In this document: piece by piece, positions 35,345 to 44,404 of the stretch
How positions within the stretch are numbered: the stretch's first letter is position 1
How the letters are laid out: each line of letters begins with the position of its first letter
From: Yersinia enterocolitica subsp. enterocolitica
GTDB taxonomy: Bacteria > Pseudomonadota > Gammaproteobacteria > Enterobacterales > Enterobacteriaceae
DNA length: 64,000 nucleotides
Assembly: GCF_901472495.1 (NCBI RefSeq)
Contig: NZ_LR590469.1
Coordinates: 3,782,001 to 3,846,000, forward strand
Direction of reading: 5' to 3'
The notes under the pieces: model-generated
Told to the model about the DNA's origin: nothing
The model's database searches: none
What the model saw: only the letters and a program-made list of their open reading frames with translations
Made by a program: the position numbers and the translations under genes

Positions 35345-35475
35345 ATATACTCGTCATACTTCAAGCTGCATGTGCGTTGGCTACGTTCAATCACCCGAAT
35401 CACTTACAAAACAGTAAGCTCATCGGGTTTCTCTCGCTTGCCGCCTTCCTGCAACTCGAATTATTTAGAGTATAG
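35345..35475. repeat. ERIC element upstream of tamA
   Basis: An ~130-bp element, with CACCCGAATCACTTACAAAA in the centre and AGTAAGCTCATCGGG on the right arm; the ends are ATATACTCGTCAT and AGAGTATAG. It ends 78 bp before the tamA start and may sit in its 5' UTR or promoter. The 35153-35344 part of this msrA-tamA gap shows nothing further. Confidence 0.84.
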
Positions 35476-35553
35476 TGTGTTTGATTGGGCTTTTTCACAC
35501 ACATGCCCGCAAGATCGTTTTTTACAGGAAAGTAGACCTAATCAGGAGTACGC

Positions 35554-37291
35554 GTGCCACGATACCCTATTCTGTGTTTTTTATGTGTATTGCTCGCCAC
35601 ACCTATCGCCTATGCCGCTAATGTGCGGTTGCAGGTTGAGGGGCTTAGCGGGGATTTAGAAAGAAACGTCAGGGCGCGTTTATCAACAATAAGTACTGAT
35701 GAAGTCACGGCTGATGGGCGATTTCGTTCCAGGGTGGATGAAGCCATCCGTCAGGGGCTACGTGCTTTGGGTTATTACGACCCCACCATTACTTTCGATT
35801 TACAACAACGCCCTGCACCTGCTCGTTCGGTGTTAATCGCCAAAGTGGTTCCCGGAGAGCCGGTTTTGATTGCTGGTGTGGATATCGTGCTGCAAGGTGG
35901 CGCGAAAACCGATCCCGACTATCTGGCACTGGTGCGCCGCGATACCCCAAAAATTGGCTCGGTTCTTAATCATGGCGACTTTGATAATTTCAAAAGTTCA
36001 CTGACTGGCCTGGCTTTACGCCGCGGTTATTTTGATGCCAATATGATCAAAAGTCAGTTGGGTGTTGCTGCTGAACTGCGCGAAGCATTCTGGGATATCG
36101 ATTTCGACAGCGGCGAGCGCTATCGCTTCGGTAAAGTCATTTTCCAGGGCTCACAAATCCGTGAGGACTATCTGCAAAATCTGGTGCCATTTCATGAGGG
36201 TGAGCTGTACACCTCTGATGAGTTGGCCGAGTTGAACCGCCGCCTGTCCGCTACCAACTGGTTTAACTCTGTGGTGGTTTCGCCAGATTTTCATGATGCG
36301 AAAAAAACCAAAATATTGCCGCTTGATGCTGTTGTGACCCCTCGAACAGAGAATACTGTTGAGCTGGGGGGGCGGTTATGCCACGGATGTCGGCCCGCGC
36401 CTGACGGCGAGTTGGCGTAAACCTTGGGTGAACTCCTACGGGCACAGCCTGACGACGAGTACCACACTCTCGGCTCCTGAGCAGACGCTGGATTTCAGCT
36501 ATCGCATCCCGCTGTTAAAAAATCCACTCGAACAGTATTACCTGTTACAGGGCGGGTTTAAACGCACTGATCTTAATGACACCAAATCAGATACTACGAC
36601 ACTCAACGTTGCTCGTTTCTGGGATTTATCCAGCGGTTGGCAGCGTGCGATCAACCTGCGCTGGAGTCTGGATCACTTTACTCAGGGTAGTGTGACCGAC
36701 ACCACCATGCTGTTGTATCCGGGGGTGAGCATTAACCGCACTCGCCAGCGTGGGGGAGCCATGCCGGTCTGGGGTGATAGCCAACGCTATTCCATTGATT
36801 GGTCGGATACCACCTGGGGATCTGATGTTGATTTCGGTATCTTCCAGGCGCAAAACGTGTGGATACGCACTCTGGGTGAGAAAAACCGCTTTGTGGCGCG
36901 TGGCAATTTGGGGTGGATTGAAACCAATGATTTTGACCGTGTACCGCCGTCATTGCGCTTCTTCGCCGGTGGGGACCGCAGTATTCGAGGCTATAAATTC
37001 CGTGATATTTCTCCGCGTGACAGCGAAGGTAAGTTAACTGGTGCTTCTAAATTAGCTACCGGTTCTTTCGAATACCAATATAACGTCACTGGCCGTTGGT
37101 GGGGGGCGGTGTTCGTCGATACCGGTGAAGCGGTAAATGATATTCGCAAAAGTGATTTAAAAACTGGCGCTGGGTTTGGCGTGCGTTGGGCTTCCCCGGT
37201 CGGCCCGATTAAACTGGATATCGCGAAGCCTATTGGTGATAACGAAGCACATGGCGTGCAATTTTACATCGGTTTGGGGCCTGAACTATGA
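35554..37291 (+). pseudogene. tamA: Translocation and assembly module subunit TamA, frameshifted in a G7 run
   Basis: TamA is an Omp85-family outer-membrane barrel that works with TamB in phospholipid transport and insertion of some outer-membrane proteins. The GTG start at 35554 follows AGGAG and a signal peptide ends PIAYA. Three POTRA-like repeats are intact (to residue ~265). At 36366-36372 the run CT-GGGGGGG-C has seven G where the conserved frame (ELGGGYATDVG) needs six. Translation then leaves the frame and stops at 36420 (288 residues). The entire barrel, ~310 codons, is open in the next frame and ends in FYIGLGPEL. Repaired, it would give 578 residues (E. coli 577). The stop overlaps the tamB ATG. 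Confidence 0.92.
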
Positions 37292-40200
37292 CTCGCATAA
37301 AAGAACCGACGCAAATAGAGGAACAGATGCCGGTAAAAAAACCGCTGCCGGTAAAGAAACTGAGGTGGGTAAAGCGACTCAGTATCGCATTTTTGCTCAT
37401 TATTCTGTTGTTGGTGGGAACTCTGGCGGGCTTACTTGGTACCACCAGTGGTTTGCATTTTGTTATCAACAGTGCCGCGCGTTGGGTGCCTGGCCTGGAT
37501 ATAGCCAGTGTCAGCGGTGGCTGGCGAGATCTGACACTCAAAGGCATCCAATACCAAATGCCGGGCGTTACCGTGAAAGCGGGGCAGTTTCATCTGTCAT
37601 TGCAGCTATCATGTCTGAAACGCAGTGAGCTGTGTGTTAATGCGCTGACAGCACAAGATGTGGATGTGGTAGTCGATACCAAAGCTATGGAACCTACCGC
37701 CCCCGCACCTGCCAGCACTGAACCTATGGCTGAATTGAGTACTCCGTATCCCATCACCCTACGTTTACTATCGCTGAATAATGTCAAAGTGACTATTGAT
37801 GACACGGCGATTTCACTAAATGAATTCCGCACTGGCGCGCATTGGCAGCAGCGTGCATTGAACTTGATGCCGACTAAAATCAGTGGGTTATTGATTGCAT
37901 TACCGAAAACAGTGCCCGCTATCGTCCCTGATGCGGCGAAGCCCGCAGTGGAAACCGCTATCGCCGTCAAAGAAGCGGTTGAGCAACAGGCTGCGGCCCC
38001 CGCGCCAGCCGAAACCCCTCTGGGTGAAACCTTAAAAGAGCTATTTGCCAAGCCACTATTACCCGATTTGCCAGATTTCCGGTTGCCGCTGGATTTACAG
38101 ATTAAAGAGATTTCAGGGCAGCAGCTTCGGCTAACCGGTGACACCGATGTGCTTATCACCAGTCTGTTACTGCAAGCCAGCACTCAAGATAACCGCATCA
38201 CACTGGATACACTGGATATCAAATCGCCACGGGGTGGGCTGTCTGCCCGTGGTGAGGCGACGCTAGCAGATACGTGGCCGCTGAGTATCACCGTCAACAG
38301 TGCGTTGAACATTGCGCCACTGAAGGGCGAAAAAGTGAAACTGACTGTGGGGGGCGGGTTACGCGAACAACTCAACGTCGCGCTTAATTTGTCCGGCCCG
38401 GTGAGCGCGCAATTGGAAGCTGAAACCGCGTTAGCACAGGCGGGGTTGCCCATGGCACTGACCCTGCAAAGTAAGCAACTACGCTGGCCACTGAGCGGCG
38501 AACCTCAATTTCAACTCGATAATCTCAGAATGCGGCTTAATGGGCAGGCGACAGATTACGCACTCTCAATCCGCTCGGACTTTAAAGGTACTGACTTGCC
38601 GCCCGCTATCTTCACATTGGACGGCAAAGGGAATGTTGAGCAATTCAATCTGACGCGTTTGCGCCTGGCAGCGCTGCAAGGTAATACCGATCTGACCGGT
38701 GTGGTGGATTGGAGTAAGGCGATCAGTTGGAACTCGGTATTAACTCTGTCAGGGATTAATACCGCCAAACAGTGGCCGGAGTGGCCGGCAAAACTGGATG
38801 GCAAGATTGTGACTCGCGGCAGTATTCATGGCGGCAGTTGGCAATTACAAGTGCCGGAGCTGACGTTGGACGGCAATGTGAAACAGAATCGCGTTACTGC
38901 TCGCGGTTCATTGACCGGTAATGCAGCAGGGCAGTGGCATATTCCGGGTATCAATCTGGCATTAGGCCGTAATAAGCTGGATGTCAAAGGTGACCTAAAT
39001 GACAACTGGCTGCTTGATGCCAATGTCGATGCACCGCAGCTTGATGGCGCGTTGCCGGGATTGGGCGGCATTGTTAAAGGCACACTGAAATTACGCGGTA
39101 ACCTTAAAGCGCCACAACTGTTGGCAGATCTCACCGCGAGCCGCCTGCAATGGCAAGAATTGACCATTAATCGGATCAAGATTGATGGTGATGTTCGCTC
39201 GACAGATCAAATTCAAGGCCAACTGGCCATTAGGGTTGAGCAGCTCAAGCAAGCCGATCTGGTGGTAAGCCTCCTAACGTTAGATGCCCGTGGCAGTGAA
39301 AAACAGCATCAGTTGCGCCTGAATATGCAGGGGGAGCCAGTTTCTGGCCAATTGGCGCTGGAGGGAAGCTTTGACCGGCAGCAAGAGCGCTGGCGCGGGA
39401 CTCTCAATAACACGCGCTTTGATACGCCGGTAGGTGAATGGCGTTTAAGTCGAGCCATCGCATTGGATTACCAAAACACACTTGAGCGGGTCACCATCGG
39501 GCCACATTGCTGGCTTAATCCGAATGCGGAACTTTGTGTGCCGCGTGCGATTGAAGCAGGCCCGAGTGGGCAGGCGAGTGTGGTACTTAATCGCTTTGAT
39601 TTAGCGATGATAAAACCGTTCCTTGGCCCGGATACCACTATGAGTGGTGTGTTTACAGGTCGGGCCGATGTGAGTTGGAAAGCTGGTGGTAGCTTGCCAG
39701 ATGTGCGGGTATCACTCAGTGGCAATGGCGTCAAAGTTCAACAAATGGTACAGGGTAATCCTCTGCCGATCGCCTTTGAAACACTGAATTTAAATGGTGG
39801 TTTGGCTAATGGGCAGGTACGGGCCGACTGGTTGATTAAACTGGTGAATAATGGCCAATTCTCTGGACAGGTGCAGGTGGCTGACCCTGAGGGGCGGCGT
39901 AATCTATCCGGTAACATTGCTATCAGTAATTTCTCGTTGGCAATGATCAATCCTATCCTGAGTGATGGTGAAAAAGCCTCTGGCTTATTAAATGCCAATC
40001 TCCGTTTAGGCGGCAATGCGAAAAGCCCGTTAGTCTTTGGCCGGCTGGCGCTGGACAATGTGGATGTTGATGGGAGTTGGATGCCGTTTGATATCACCGA
40101 AGGGCGTCTGGTGATGAATTTCGACGGTATGACCTCGACGCTAGAGGGGCTAATTCGCACCTCGCAGGGGCAACTTAATCTATCCGGCGATGCCGACTGG

Positions 40201-41172
40201 CGTGATATCAATGCCTGGCGGGCCAGAATTGCGGCGAAAGGCAATAAATTACGGGTCACAGTCCCGCCAATGGTGCGGATTGATGTTTCTCCGGACATTG
40301 TTTTTGAAGCCACGCCGCAACTGTTTAGTCTTAATGGCTCGGTGGACATCCCGTGGGCGCGTATTACGGTGCAAGAAGTGCCGGAAAGCGCCGTCGGTGT
40401 CTCGCCGGATGAAGTGATGCTCAATAATGATTTGCAGCCTATTTCACCGCGCACAGCTGGTATCCCAATTAACAGCAACTTGGTTATTCATGTTGGTAAT
40501 GATGTTCGCCTGAATGCATTTGGCCTGAAAGCGCGCCTACAGGGCGATTTGAAAATGATACAGGACCAGCGCGGCTTGGGCCTGAATGGGCAGATTAATA
40601 TCCCATCCGGTAGTTTCCGCGCTTATGGTCAGGACTTGATTGTTAACAAAGGGGTATTGTTGTTCTCTGGGCCACCGGATCAACCGCTGCTTAATATTGA
40701 GGCAATCCGTAACCCTGATGCCACCGCCGATGGCGTGACTGCTGGTGTGCGTGTGACAGGTATGGCTGATTCACCACGGCTGGAAATATTCTCAGATCCG
40801 GCGATGTCGCAGCAAGAAGCGCTATCTTACTTGTTACGTGGGCAAGGGTTGGGCAATTCAGGAGCAGACAGCGGGCTGATGACTTCAATGTTGGTCGGCA
40901 TGGGGGTTGCGCAAAGTGGTAAGCTTGTGGGTAAAATCGGCGAGGCATTTGGCGTCAGCAATCTGGCACTGGATACTCAAGGGGTTGGTGATAGCTCACA
41001 AGTGGTGGTGAGCGGCTATGTCACCAAAGATCTGCAAGTAAAATACGGTGTGGGTATATTTGATTCGCTGGCTACGTTAACATTACGTTATCGGTTGATG
41101 CCCAGGTTGTATCTGGAAGCGGTGTCTGGTATTGATCAGGCATTAGATGTGCTTTATCAGTTTGAGTTCTAA
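37288..41172 (+). CDS. tamB: Translocation and assembly module subunit TamB
   Basis: TamB is an inner-membrane-anchored AsmA-like bridge protein that spans the periplasm and shuttles phospholipids with TamA, YhdP and YdbH. After a basic N-terminal stretch there is one membrane anchor (~residues 30-50, LSIAFLLIILLLVGTL), a very long beta-helical groove, and the C-terminal DUF490 domain (from ~1000) ending LYQFEF. It has 1294 residues; E. coli 1259. The ATG overlaps the tamA stop (ATGA), so translation is probably coupled to the tamA barrel frame, which the frameshift prevents ribosomes from reaching. Another ATG at 37327 has AGAGG upstream and could serve as the start. Confidence 0.94.
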   Translation: MTRIKEPTQIEEQMPVKKPLPVKKLRWVKRLSIAFLLIILLLVGTLAGLLGTTSGLHFVINSAARWVPGLDIASVSGGWRDLTLKGIQYQMPGVTVKAGQFHLSLQLSCLKRSELCVNALTAQDVDVVVDTKAMEPTAPAPASTEPMAELSTPYPITLRLLSLNNVKVTIDDTAISLNEFRTGAHWQQRALNLMPTKISGLLIALPKTVPAIVPDAAKPAVETAIAVKEAVEQQAAAPAPAETPLGETLKELFAKPLLPDLPDFRLPLDLQIKEISGQQLRLTGDTDVLITSLLLQASTQDNRITLDTLDIKSPRGGLSARGEATLADTWPLSITVNSALNIAPLKGEKVKLTVGGGLREQLNVALNLSGPVSAQLEAETALAQAGLPMALTLQSKQLRWPLSGEPQFQLDNLRMRLNGQATDYALSIRSDFKGTDLPPAIFTLDGKGNVEQFNLTRLRLAALQGNTDLTGVVDWSKAISWNSVLTLSGINTAKQWPEWPAKLDGKIVTRGSIHGGSWQLQVPELTLDGNVKQNRVTARGSLTGNAAGQWHIPGINLALGRNKLDVKGDLNDNWLLDANVDAPQLDGALPGLGGIVKGTLKLRGNLKAPQLLADLTASRLQWQELTINRIKIDGDVRSTDQIQGQLAIRVEQLKQADLVVSLLTLDARGSEKQHQLRLNMQGEPVSGQLALEGSFDRQQERWRGTLNNTRFDTPVGEWRLSRAIALDYQNTLERVTIGPHCWLNPNAELCVPRAIEAGPSGQASVVLNRFDLAMIKPFLGPDTTMSGVFTGRADVSWKAGGSLPDVRVSLSGNGVKVQQMVQGNPLPIAFETLNLNGGLANGQVRADWLIKLVNNGQFSGQVQVADPEGRRNLSGNIAISNFSLAMINPILSDGEKASGLLNANLRLGGNAKSPLVFGRLALDNVDVDGSWMPFDITEGRLVMNFDGMTSTLEGLIRTSQGQLNLSGDADWRDINAWRARIAAKGNKLRVTVPPMVRIDVSPDIVFEATPQLFSLNGSVDIPWARITVQEVPESAVGVSPDEVMLNNDLQPISPRTAGIPINSNLVIHVGNDVRLNAFGLKARLQGDLKMIQDQRGLGLNGQINIPSGSFRAYGQDLIVNKGVLLFSGPPDQPLLNIEAIRNPDATADGVTAGVRVTGMADSPRLEIFSDPAMSQQEALSYLLRGQGLGNSGADSGLMTSMLVGMGVAQSGKLVGKIGEAFGVSNLALDTQGVGDSSQVVVSGYVTKDLQVKYGVGIFDSLATLTLRYRLMPRLYLEAVSGIDQALDVLYQFEF

Positions 41173-41174
41173 CA

Positions 41175-41537
41175 ATGCGAATTATTGTCTACGGTAGTTT
41201 ACGGCGCAAGCAAGGTAACAGTCACTGGATGACGGACGCCCAATTGTTGGGCGAACATGACCTGGAAGGCTTTGATATGTACAACTTAGGTCATTATCCG
41301 GCAGTGGTTCCCGGAGATGGCACCGTGCATTGTGAAGTTTATCGGATTAACTCATCTATTATGAATGAGTTAGATGAACTGAAAAGTAATACCAAGGATT
41401 ATCGGCGTGAATTGATCCAGACGCCTTACGGCAGTGCCTGGATATACCTTTACCGTTTACCGGTTGAAGGATTACCACGGATTTACAGTGGTGATTGGCT
41501 TAAGCGCCATGAAGAAAATGATAAGCCGCAACGCTAG
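41175..41537 (+). CDS. ytfP: Gamma-glutamylcyclotransferase-like protein YtfP
   Basis: A small GGCT-fold (BtrG-like) protein, 120 residues, with the characteristic YGSLRRKQGN loop at the N-terminus and the conserved glutamate in MNELDELKSNTKDYRRE. The enzymatic role in bacteria is unknown. It starts 2 bp after tamB, so it belongs to the tamA-tamB-ytfP operon. Its terminator has been duplicated by a YPAL insertion. Confidence 0.93.
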   Translation: MRIIVYGSLRRKQGNSHWMTDAQLLGEHDLEGFDMYNLGHYPAVVPGDGTVHCEVYRINSSIMNELDELKSNTKDYRRELIQTPYGSAWIYLYRLPVEGLPRIYSGDWLKRHEENDKPQR

Positions 41538-41548
41538 ATAAGCAAAAA

Positions 41549-41572
41549 AAACACCGCACAATGGCGGTGTTT
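41549..41572. terminator. ytfP terminator, left copy of a target duplication
   Basis: The hairpin is ACACCGC / GCGGTGT with a short loop, an A-run on the left and TTT on the right. The same 24 bp recur at 41738-41761 across the YPAL element. Confidence 0.88.
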
Positions 41573-41737
41573 GAGGTTAATGACAAAATACCCGTAACGG
41601 TGAAAACAGGCAGATCGTAAAGACGCCGTAAACCCCTCCCTGGGGGCTCGAGCCGCGCCGTCCCTGGCGCGGACGCTTTACTCTTCTACCTGCCTTCACC
41701 TTGCAACATCGAGTTATCGAGGTTTGTCAGCAGTCTG
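41573..41737. mobile_element. YPAL element between ytfP and ppa
   Basis: A 165-bp palindromic insertion with ends GAGGTTAATGACAAA and TTTGTCAGCAGTCTG, flanked by a perfect 24-bp direct repeat of the terminator hairpin. Interior arms are GAAAACAGGCAGATCGTAAAG / CTTTACTCTTCTACCTGCC (first 19 and last 19 bases recognisable) with a central GGGGGCTCGAGCC. Its size and its placement in a terminator after a stop codon match the YPAL family described from yersiniae. Confidence 0.88.
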
Positions 41738-41765
41738 AAACACCGCACAATGGCGGTGTTTTTGC
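41738..41765. terminator. Right copy of the duplicated terminator
   Basis: Identical hairpin to 41549-41572, here followed by TTTTT. It can end ppa transcription on the minus strand and plus-strand transcription of ytfP that reads through the YPAL. Confidence 0.88.
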
Positions 41766-41795
41766 TATGTATTTTCTGTTATATAAAATAGAAAA

Positions 41796-42323
41796 CTACT
41801 TTTTAGCGCGTTCGAAAGAGGACAGGATTTCGGCTTTAGCGGCAGCGGCATCTTCCCAACCGTCCACTTTCACCCACTTGCCCGTTTCCAGATCTTTGTA
41901 ATGCTCAAAGAAATGTTTGATTTGAGCTTTCAGCAGCTCTGGCAAGTCTTGCACGTCTTTAACGTGGTCATATTCTTTGGTCAGTTTGCTGTGCGGAACC
42001 GCAACCAGCTTGGCATCTTCGCCTGCTTCGTCAGTCATTTTCAACACGCCAACTGGGCGGCAACGAATAACTGAGCCTGGCTGCAACGGATATGGCGTTG
42101 GTACCAGCACATCAACCGGGTCCCCATCTAATGACAAGGTATTGTTGATGTAACCGTAGTTGCACGGATAAAACATCGCAGTAGACATGAAGCGGTCTAC
42201 AAACAGAGATCCAGTCTCTTTATCGATTTCGTATTTGATCGGATCCGCGTTCGCCGGGATTTCGATCACAACATAGATATCTTCTGGCAGGTCTTTACCT
42301 GCGGGTACTTGGTTCAAGCTCAT
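41796..42323 (-). CDS. ppa: Inorganic pyrophosphatase
   Basis: This essential cytoplasmic family I pyrophosphatase hydrolyses PPi. Metal- and substrate-binding parts are seen: EIPANADPIKYEIDKE, YGYINNTLSLDGDPVDVLV and MTDEAGEDAK. It has 175 residues, one fewer than E. coli. It is convergent with ytfP. Confidence 0.98.
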   Translation of the reverse strand: MSLNQVPAGKDLPEDIYVVIEIPANADPIKYEIDKETGSLFVDRFMSTAMFYPCNYGYINNTLSLDGDPVDVLVPTPYPLQPGSVIRCRPVGVLKMTDEAGEDAKLVAVPHSKLTKEYDHVKDVQDLPELLKAQIKHFFEHYKDLETGKWVKVDGWEDAAAAKAEILSSFERAKK

Positions 42324-42505
42324 GTCGGTTTCCTTTTATCAAACCAGAAATGGAGTGCTGGCTATTATAGCCAAGTCTTATCTGAATTCCTGTCCTTTTC
42401 ACTGCTTGATGATGGTGATATTGCCTGAAACAAGGCCATTCCAGGGAGATAAAATACCGTCATTATCTAATTGCATCTATTTTAAGCTGTTTTTCCGGTG
42501 GTGGT

Positions 42506-42532
42506 TCAAGACGACTCTCTTAGCGCCGATAA
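42506..42532 (+). promoter_or_regulatory. Sigma-28 (FliA) flagellar class 3 promoter
   Basis: TCAAGACG, 11 nt, then a perfect GCCGATAA (42525-42532). The consensus is TAAAGTTT-N11-GCCGATAA; the spacing is exact and 4 of 8 bases of the -35 part fit. It lies 80 bp before the chemoreceptor ATG. Confidence 0.72.
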
Positions 42533-42612
42533 CTTAAGCAAATAATAAGACAGTCCACTGTACTGCTAACACTTTGTAATCTTAACCATTTGCACATAAC
42601 CGGAAAAAACCG

Positions 42613-44193
42613 ATGTTAAAAAAGATTACCATTAAGAATGGGCTTATTGCCCAGTTAAGCCTTATGTCATTGATTTTATTAATCGTCAGCGTAATTGGCA
42701 TTAATTCAATCCAGGAAAGCTCACGCGCATTACAGGCCATCAATCAAATCCAAGGGGAGGAGCTGGGATCATTATCAAATAGCTTTACTGCTACATTAAG
42801 CGCCAGAACTGAGGCGGCATTGGCCATTCATCAATTAGAGATAGGCTTGATTGATGAGTCTTTGCAAACTGCAAAGCAGGCCGAAGAGTCACTGGCATTA
42901 TCGCAAAGGGAGATGGCACGATTTGTCAGCGCAGTATCTGAGCGGGGAGAGGGGCAGGAACTGGCGACTAATATCCAAAAAAGTTATAAAAATTATGTTG
43001 ATAAGGGCGTTATACCTATGCTGACGGCCATCAAGGCCGGTTACGCTGATGAGTATTACGAGGTGCTGGAAAAGAGCATTACCGATATCAGCAAAGCATT
43101 TAATAATGATGTCGCGACCTTTCGCAGTTATGCGTTGAATGCTGGTCATTTACAAATTGATAAAGCCAATAGTGCCGCCAAAATTAAATTAGCCATCATT
43201 GTGGCTGCGGGCATAATCACCTTAATTTCTGCGGTATTGGCGTGGTTTGCGCTTAAATACATCATTTTGCAGCCATTGGAGCAATCAATTCATCAGTTGG
43301 AATATATAGCTGATGGCGATTTAACTCACAATATCAACAGTGAGGGCAATACGGAGTTGGCCCGGCTGGCAAAAGCGCTGCAAACCATGCAGCAATCGCT
43401 GGTGGCGTCTGTCAGTAATGTGCGCGATGTCGGTGGTCAAATTGGTATTGGATCGCGAGAATTAGCCGCAGGTAATAACCATTTGGCGGAACGAACTGAA
43501 GAATCGGCATCTTCATTAGAACAGACTGCGGCCAGTATGGAGCAGTTGACCTCGACGGTGAAAATGAATGCTGAAAACTCGGATCAAGCCAATCGTCTGG
43601 CGATGAGTGTGTCGGATATCGCCAGTAAAGGCAGTAAAGTCGTCAGCCATGTTGTTGATAAAATGCAGGCGATTACCACCAGTTCACGCCGTATCTCCGA
43701 TATTATTGCTGTGATTGACGGTATTGCGTTTCAGACCAACATCTTAGCGCTTAATGCGGCAGTTGAAGCCGCCAGAGCCGGAGAGCAAGGCCGTGGTTTC
43801 GCGGTGGTGGCGGGCGAGGTTCGCAATCTGGCTCAGCGCAGCGCACAATCAGCAAAAGAAATTAAAGACTTGATTGTTGAATCGCAAAATCGAGTGCGGG
43901 AAGGGGCGGATATGGCTGAATCCGCAGGGAAAACCATGCATGAGATTGCCGATGAAGTGAACCGAGTCACTGCATTGATGCGCGAAATCTCAGCTGCTTC
44001 TTATGAGCAAAGTAGCGGAATTGAGCAAGTGAATGTCGCGATAGCTCAGATGGATCAGGTGGCGCAGCAGAATGCCACATTGGTGGAGCAAGCGGCTGCG
44101 GCAACGCGTTCATTAGAGGAACAAGCCGATGCACTGTCAGCCAGTATGGCAGTATTTAAATTACAAGGTGATGAGCTGGCGGTCGTCGCATAA
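42613..44193 (+). CDS. Methyl-accepting chemotaxis protein
   Basis: The 526-residue chemoreceptor has TM1 (~11-31), a periplasmic four-helix-bundle ligand domain (~32-188), TM2 (~190-212), a HAMP domain (~213-265) and a methylated signalling hairpin. The tip sequence is DGIAFQTNILALNAAVEAAR, the motif that binds CheA/CheW. The C-terminus lacks the NWETF-type CheR/CheB tether, so it probably depends on other receptors for adaptation. The ligand is unknown. A FliA promoter lies upstream. In E. coli no receptor sits between ppa and fbp, so this is an accessory gene in a core block. Confidence 0.93.
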   Translation: MLKKITIKNGLIAQLSLMSLILLIVSVIGINSIQESSRALQAINQIQGEELGSLSNSFTATLSARTEAALAIHQLEIGLIDESLQTAKQAEESLALSQREMARFVSAVSERGEGQELATNIQKSYKNYVDKGVIPMLTAIKAGYADEYYEVLEKSITDISKAFNNDVATFRSYALNAGHLQIDKANSAAKIKLAIIVAAGIITLISAVLAWFALKYIILQPLEQSIHQLEYIADGDLTHNINSEGNTELARLAKALQTMQQSLVASVSNVRDVGGQIGIGSRELAAGNNHLAERTEESASSLEQTAASMEQLTSTVKMNAENSDQANRLAMSVSDIASKGSKVVSHVVDKMQAITTSSRRISDIIAVIDGIAFQTNILALNAAVEAARAGEQGRGFAVVAGEVRNLAQRSAQSAKEIKDLIVESQNRVREGADMAESAGKTMHEIADEVNRVTALMREISAASYEQSSGIEQVNVAIAQMDQVAQQNATLVEQAAAATRSLEEQADALSASMAVFKLQGDELAVVA

Positions 44194-44196
44194 AAA

Positions 44197-44221
44197 AACA
44201 GCGGCTTAGTGGGCCGCTGTT
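44197..44221. terminator. Chemoreceptor terminator, left copy
   Basis: The stem AACAGCGGC / GCCGCTGTT starts 3 bp after the MCP stop. Its sequence recurs at 44362-44385 with one G fewer in the loop-side run (GGG here, GG there). Confidence 0.85.
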
Positions 44222-44361
44222 GAGGTTAATGACAAAGTGCCCGTAACGGTGAAAACAGGCAGATCGTAAAGACGCCGTAAACCCCTCCCTGGCGCGGACG
44301 CTTTACTCTTCTACCTGCCTTCACCTTGCAAGATCGAGTCATTGGGTTTGTCAGCAGTCTG
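44222..44361. mobile_element. YPAL element after the chemoreceptor gene, internally shortened
   Basis: The ends GAGGTTAATGACAAA and TTTGTCAGCAGTCTGA and most of the arms match the 41.6-kb copy. It is 140 bp because about 24 bp of the centre (between two CCCTGG copies) are missing. The flanks are a direct duplication of the terminator hairpin. Confidence 0.86.
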
Positions 44362-44388
44362 AAACAGCGGCTTAGTGGCCGCTGTTTT
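44362..44388. terminator. Right copy of the duplicated terminator, before fbp
   Basis: AACAGCGGC / GCCGCTGTT followed by TTCT. fbp ends at 44405 on the minus strand, so this copy may terminate it. Confidence 0.83.
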
Positions 44389-44404
44389 CTAATGTTAGCG
44401 ATAG

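Noticed and set aside
36359..37291. Independent outer-membrane protein gene
   Set aside because: It aligns directly with the TamA barrel after the POTRA part; the apparent start TTG lies in the G-run overlap. It is the frameshifted 3' half of tamA.
41573..41737. CRISPR-like or small RNA gene
   Set aside because: A single palindrome with flanking terminator duplication, repeated at 44.2 kb; it is an insertion element, though it may be transcribed.
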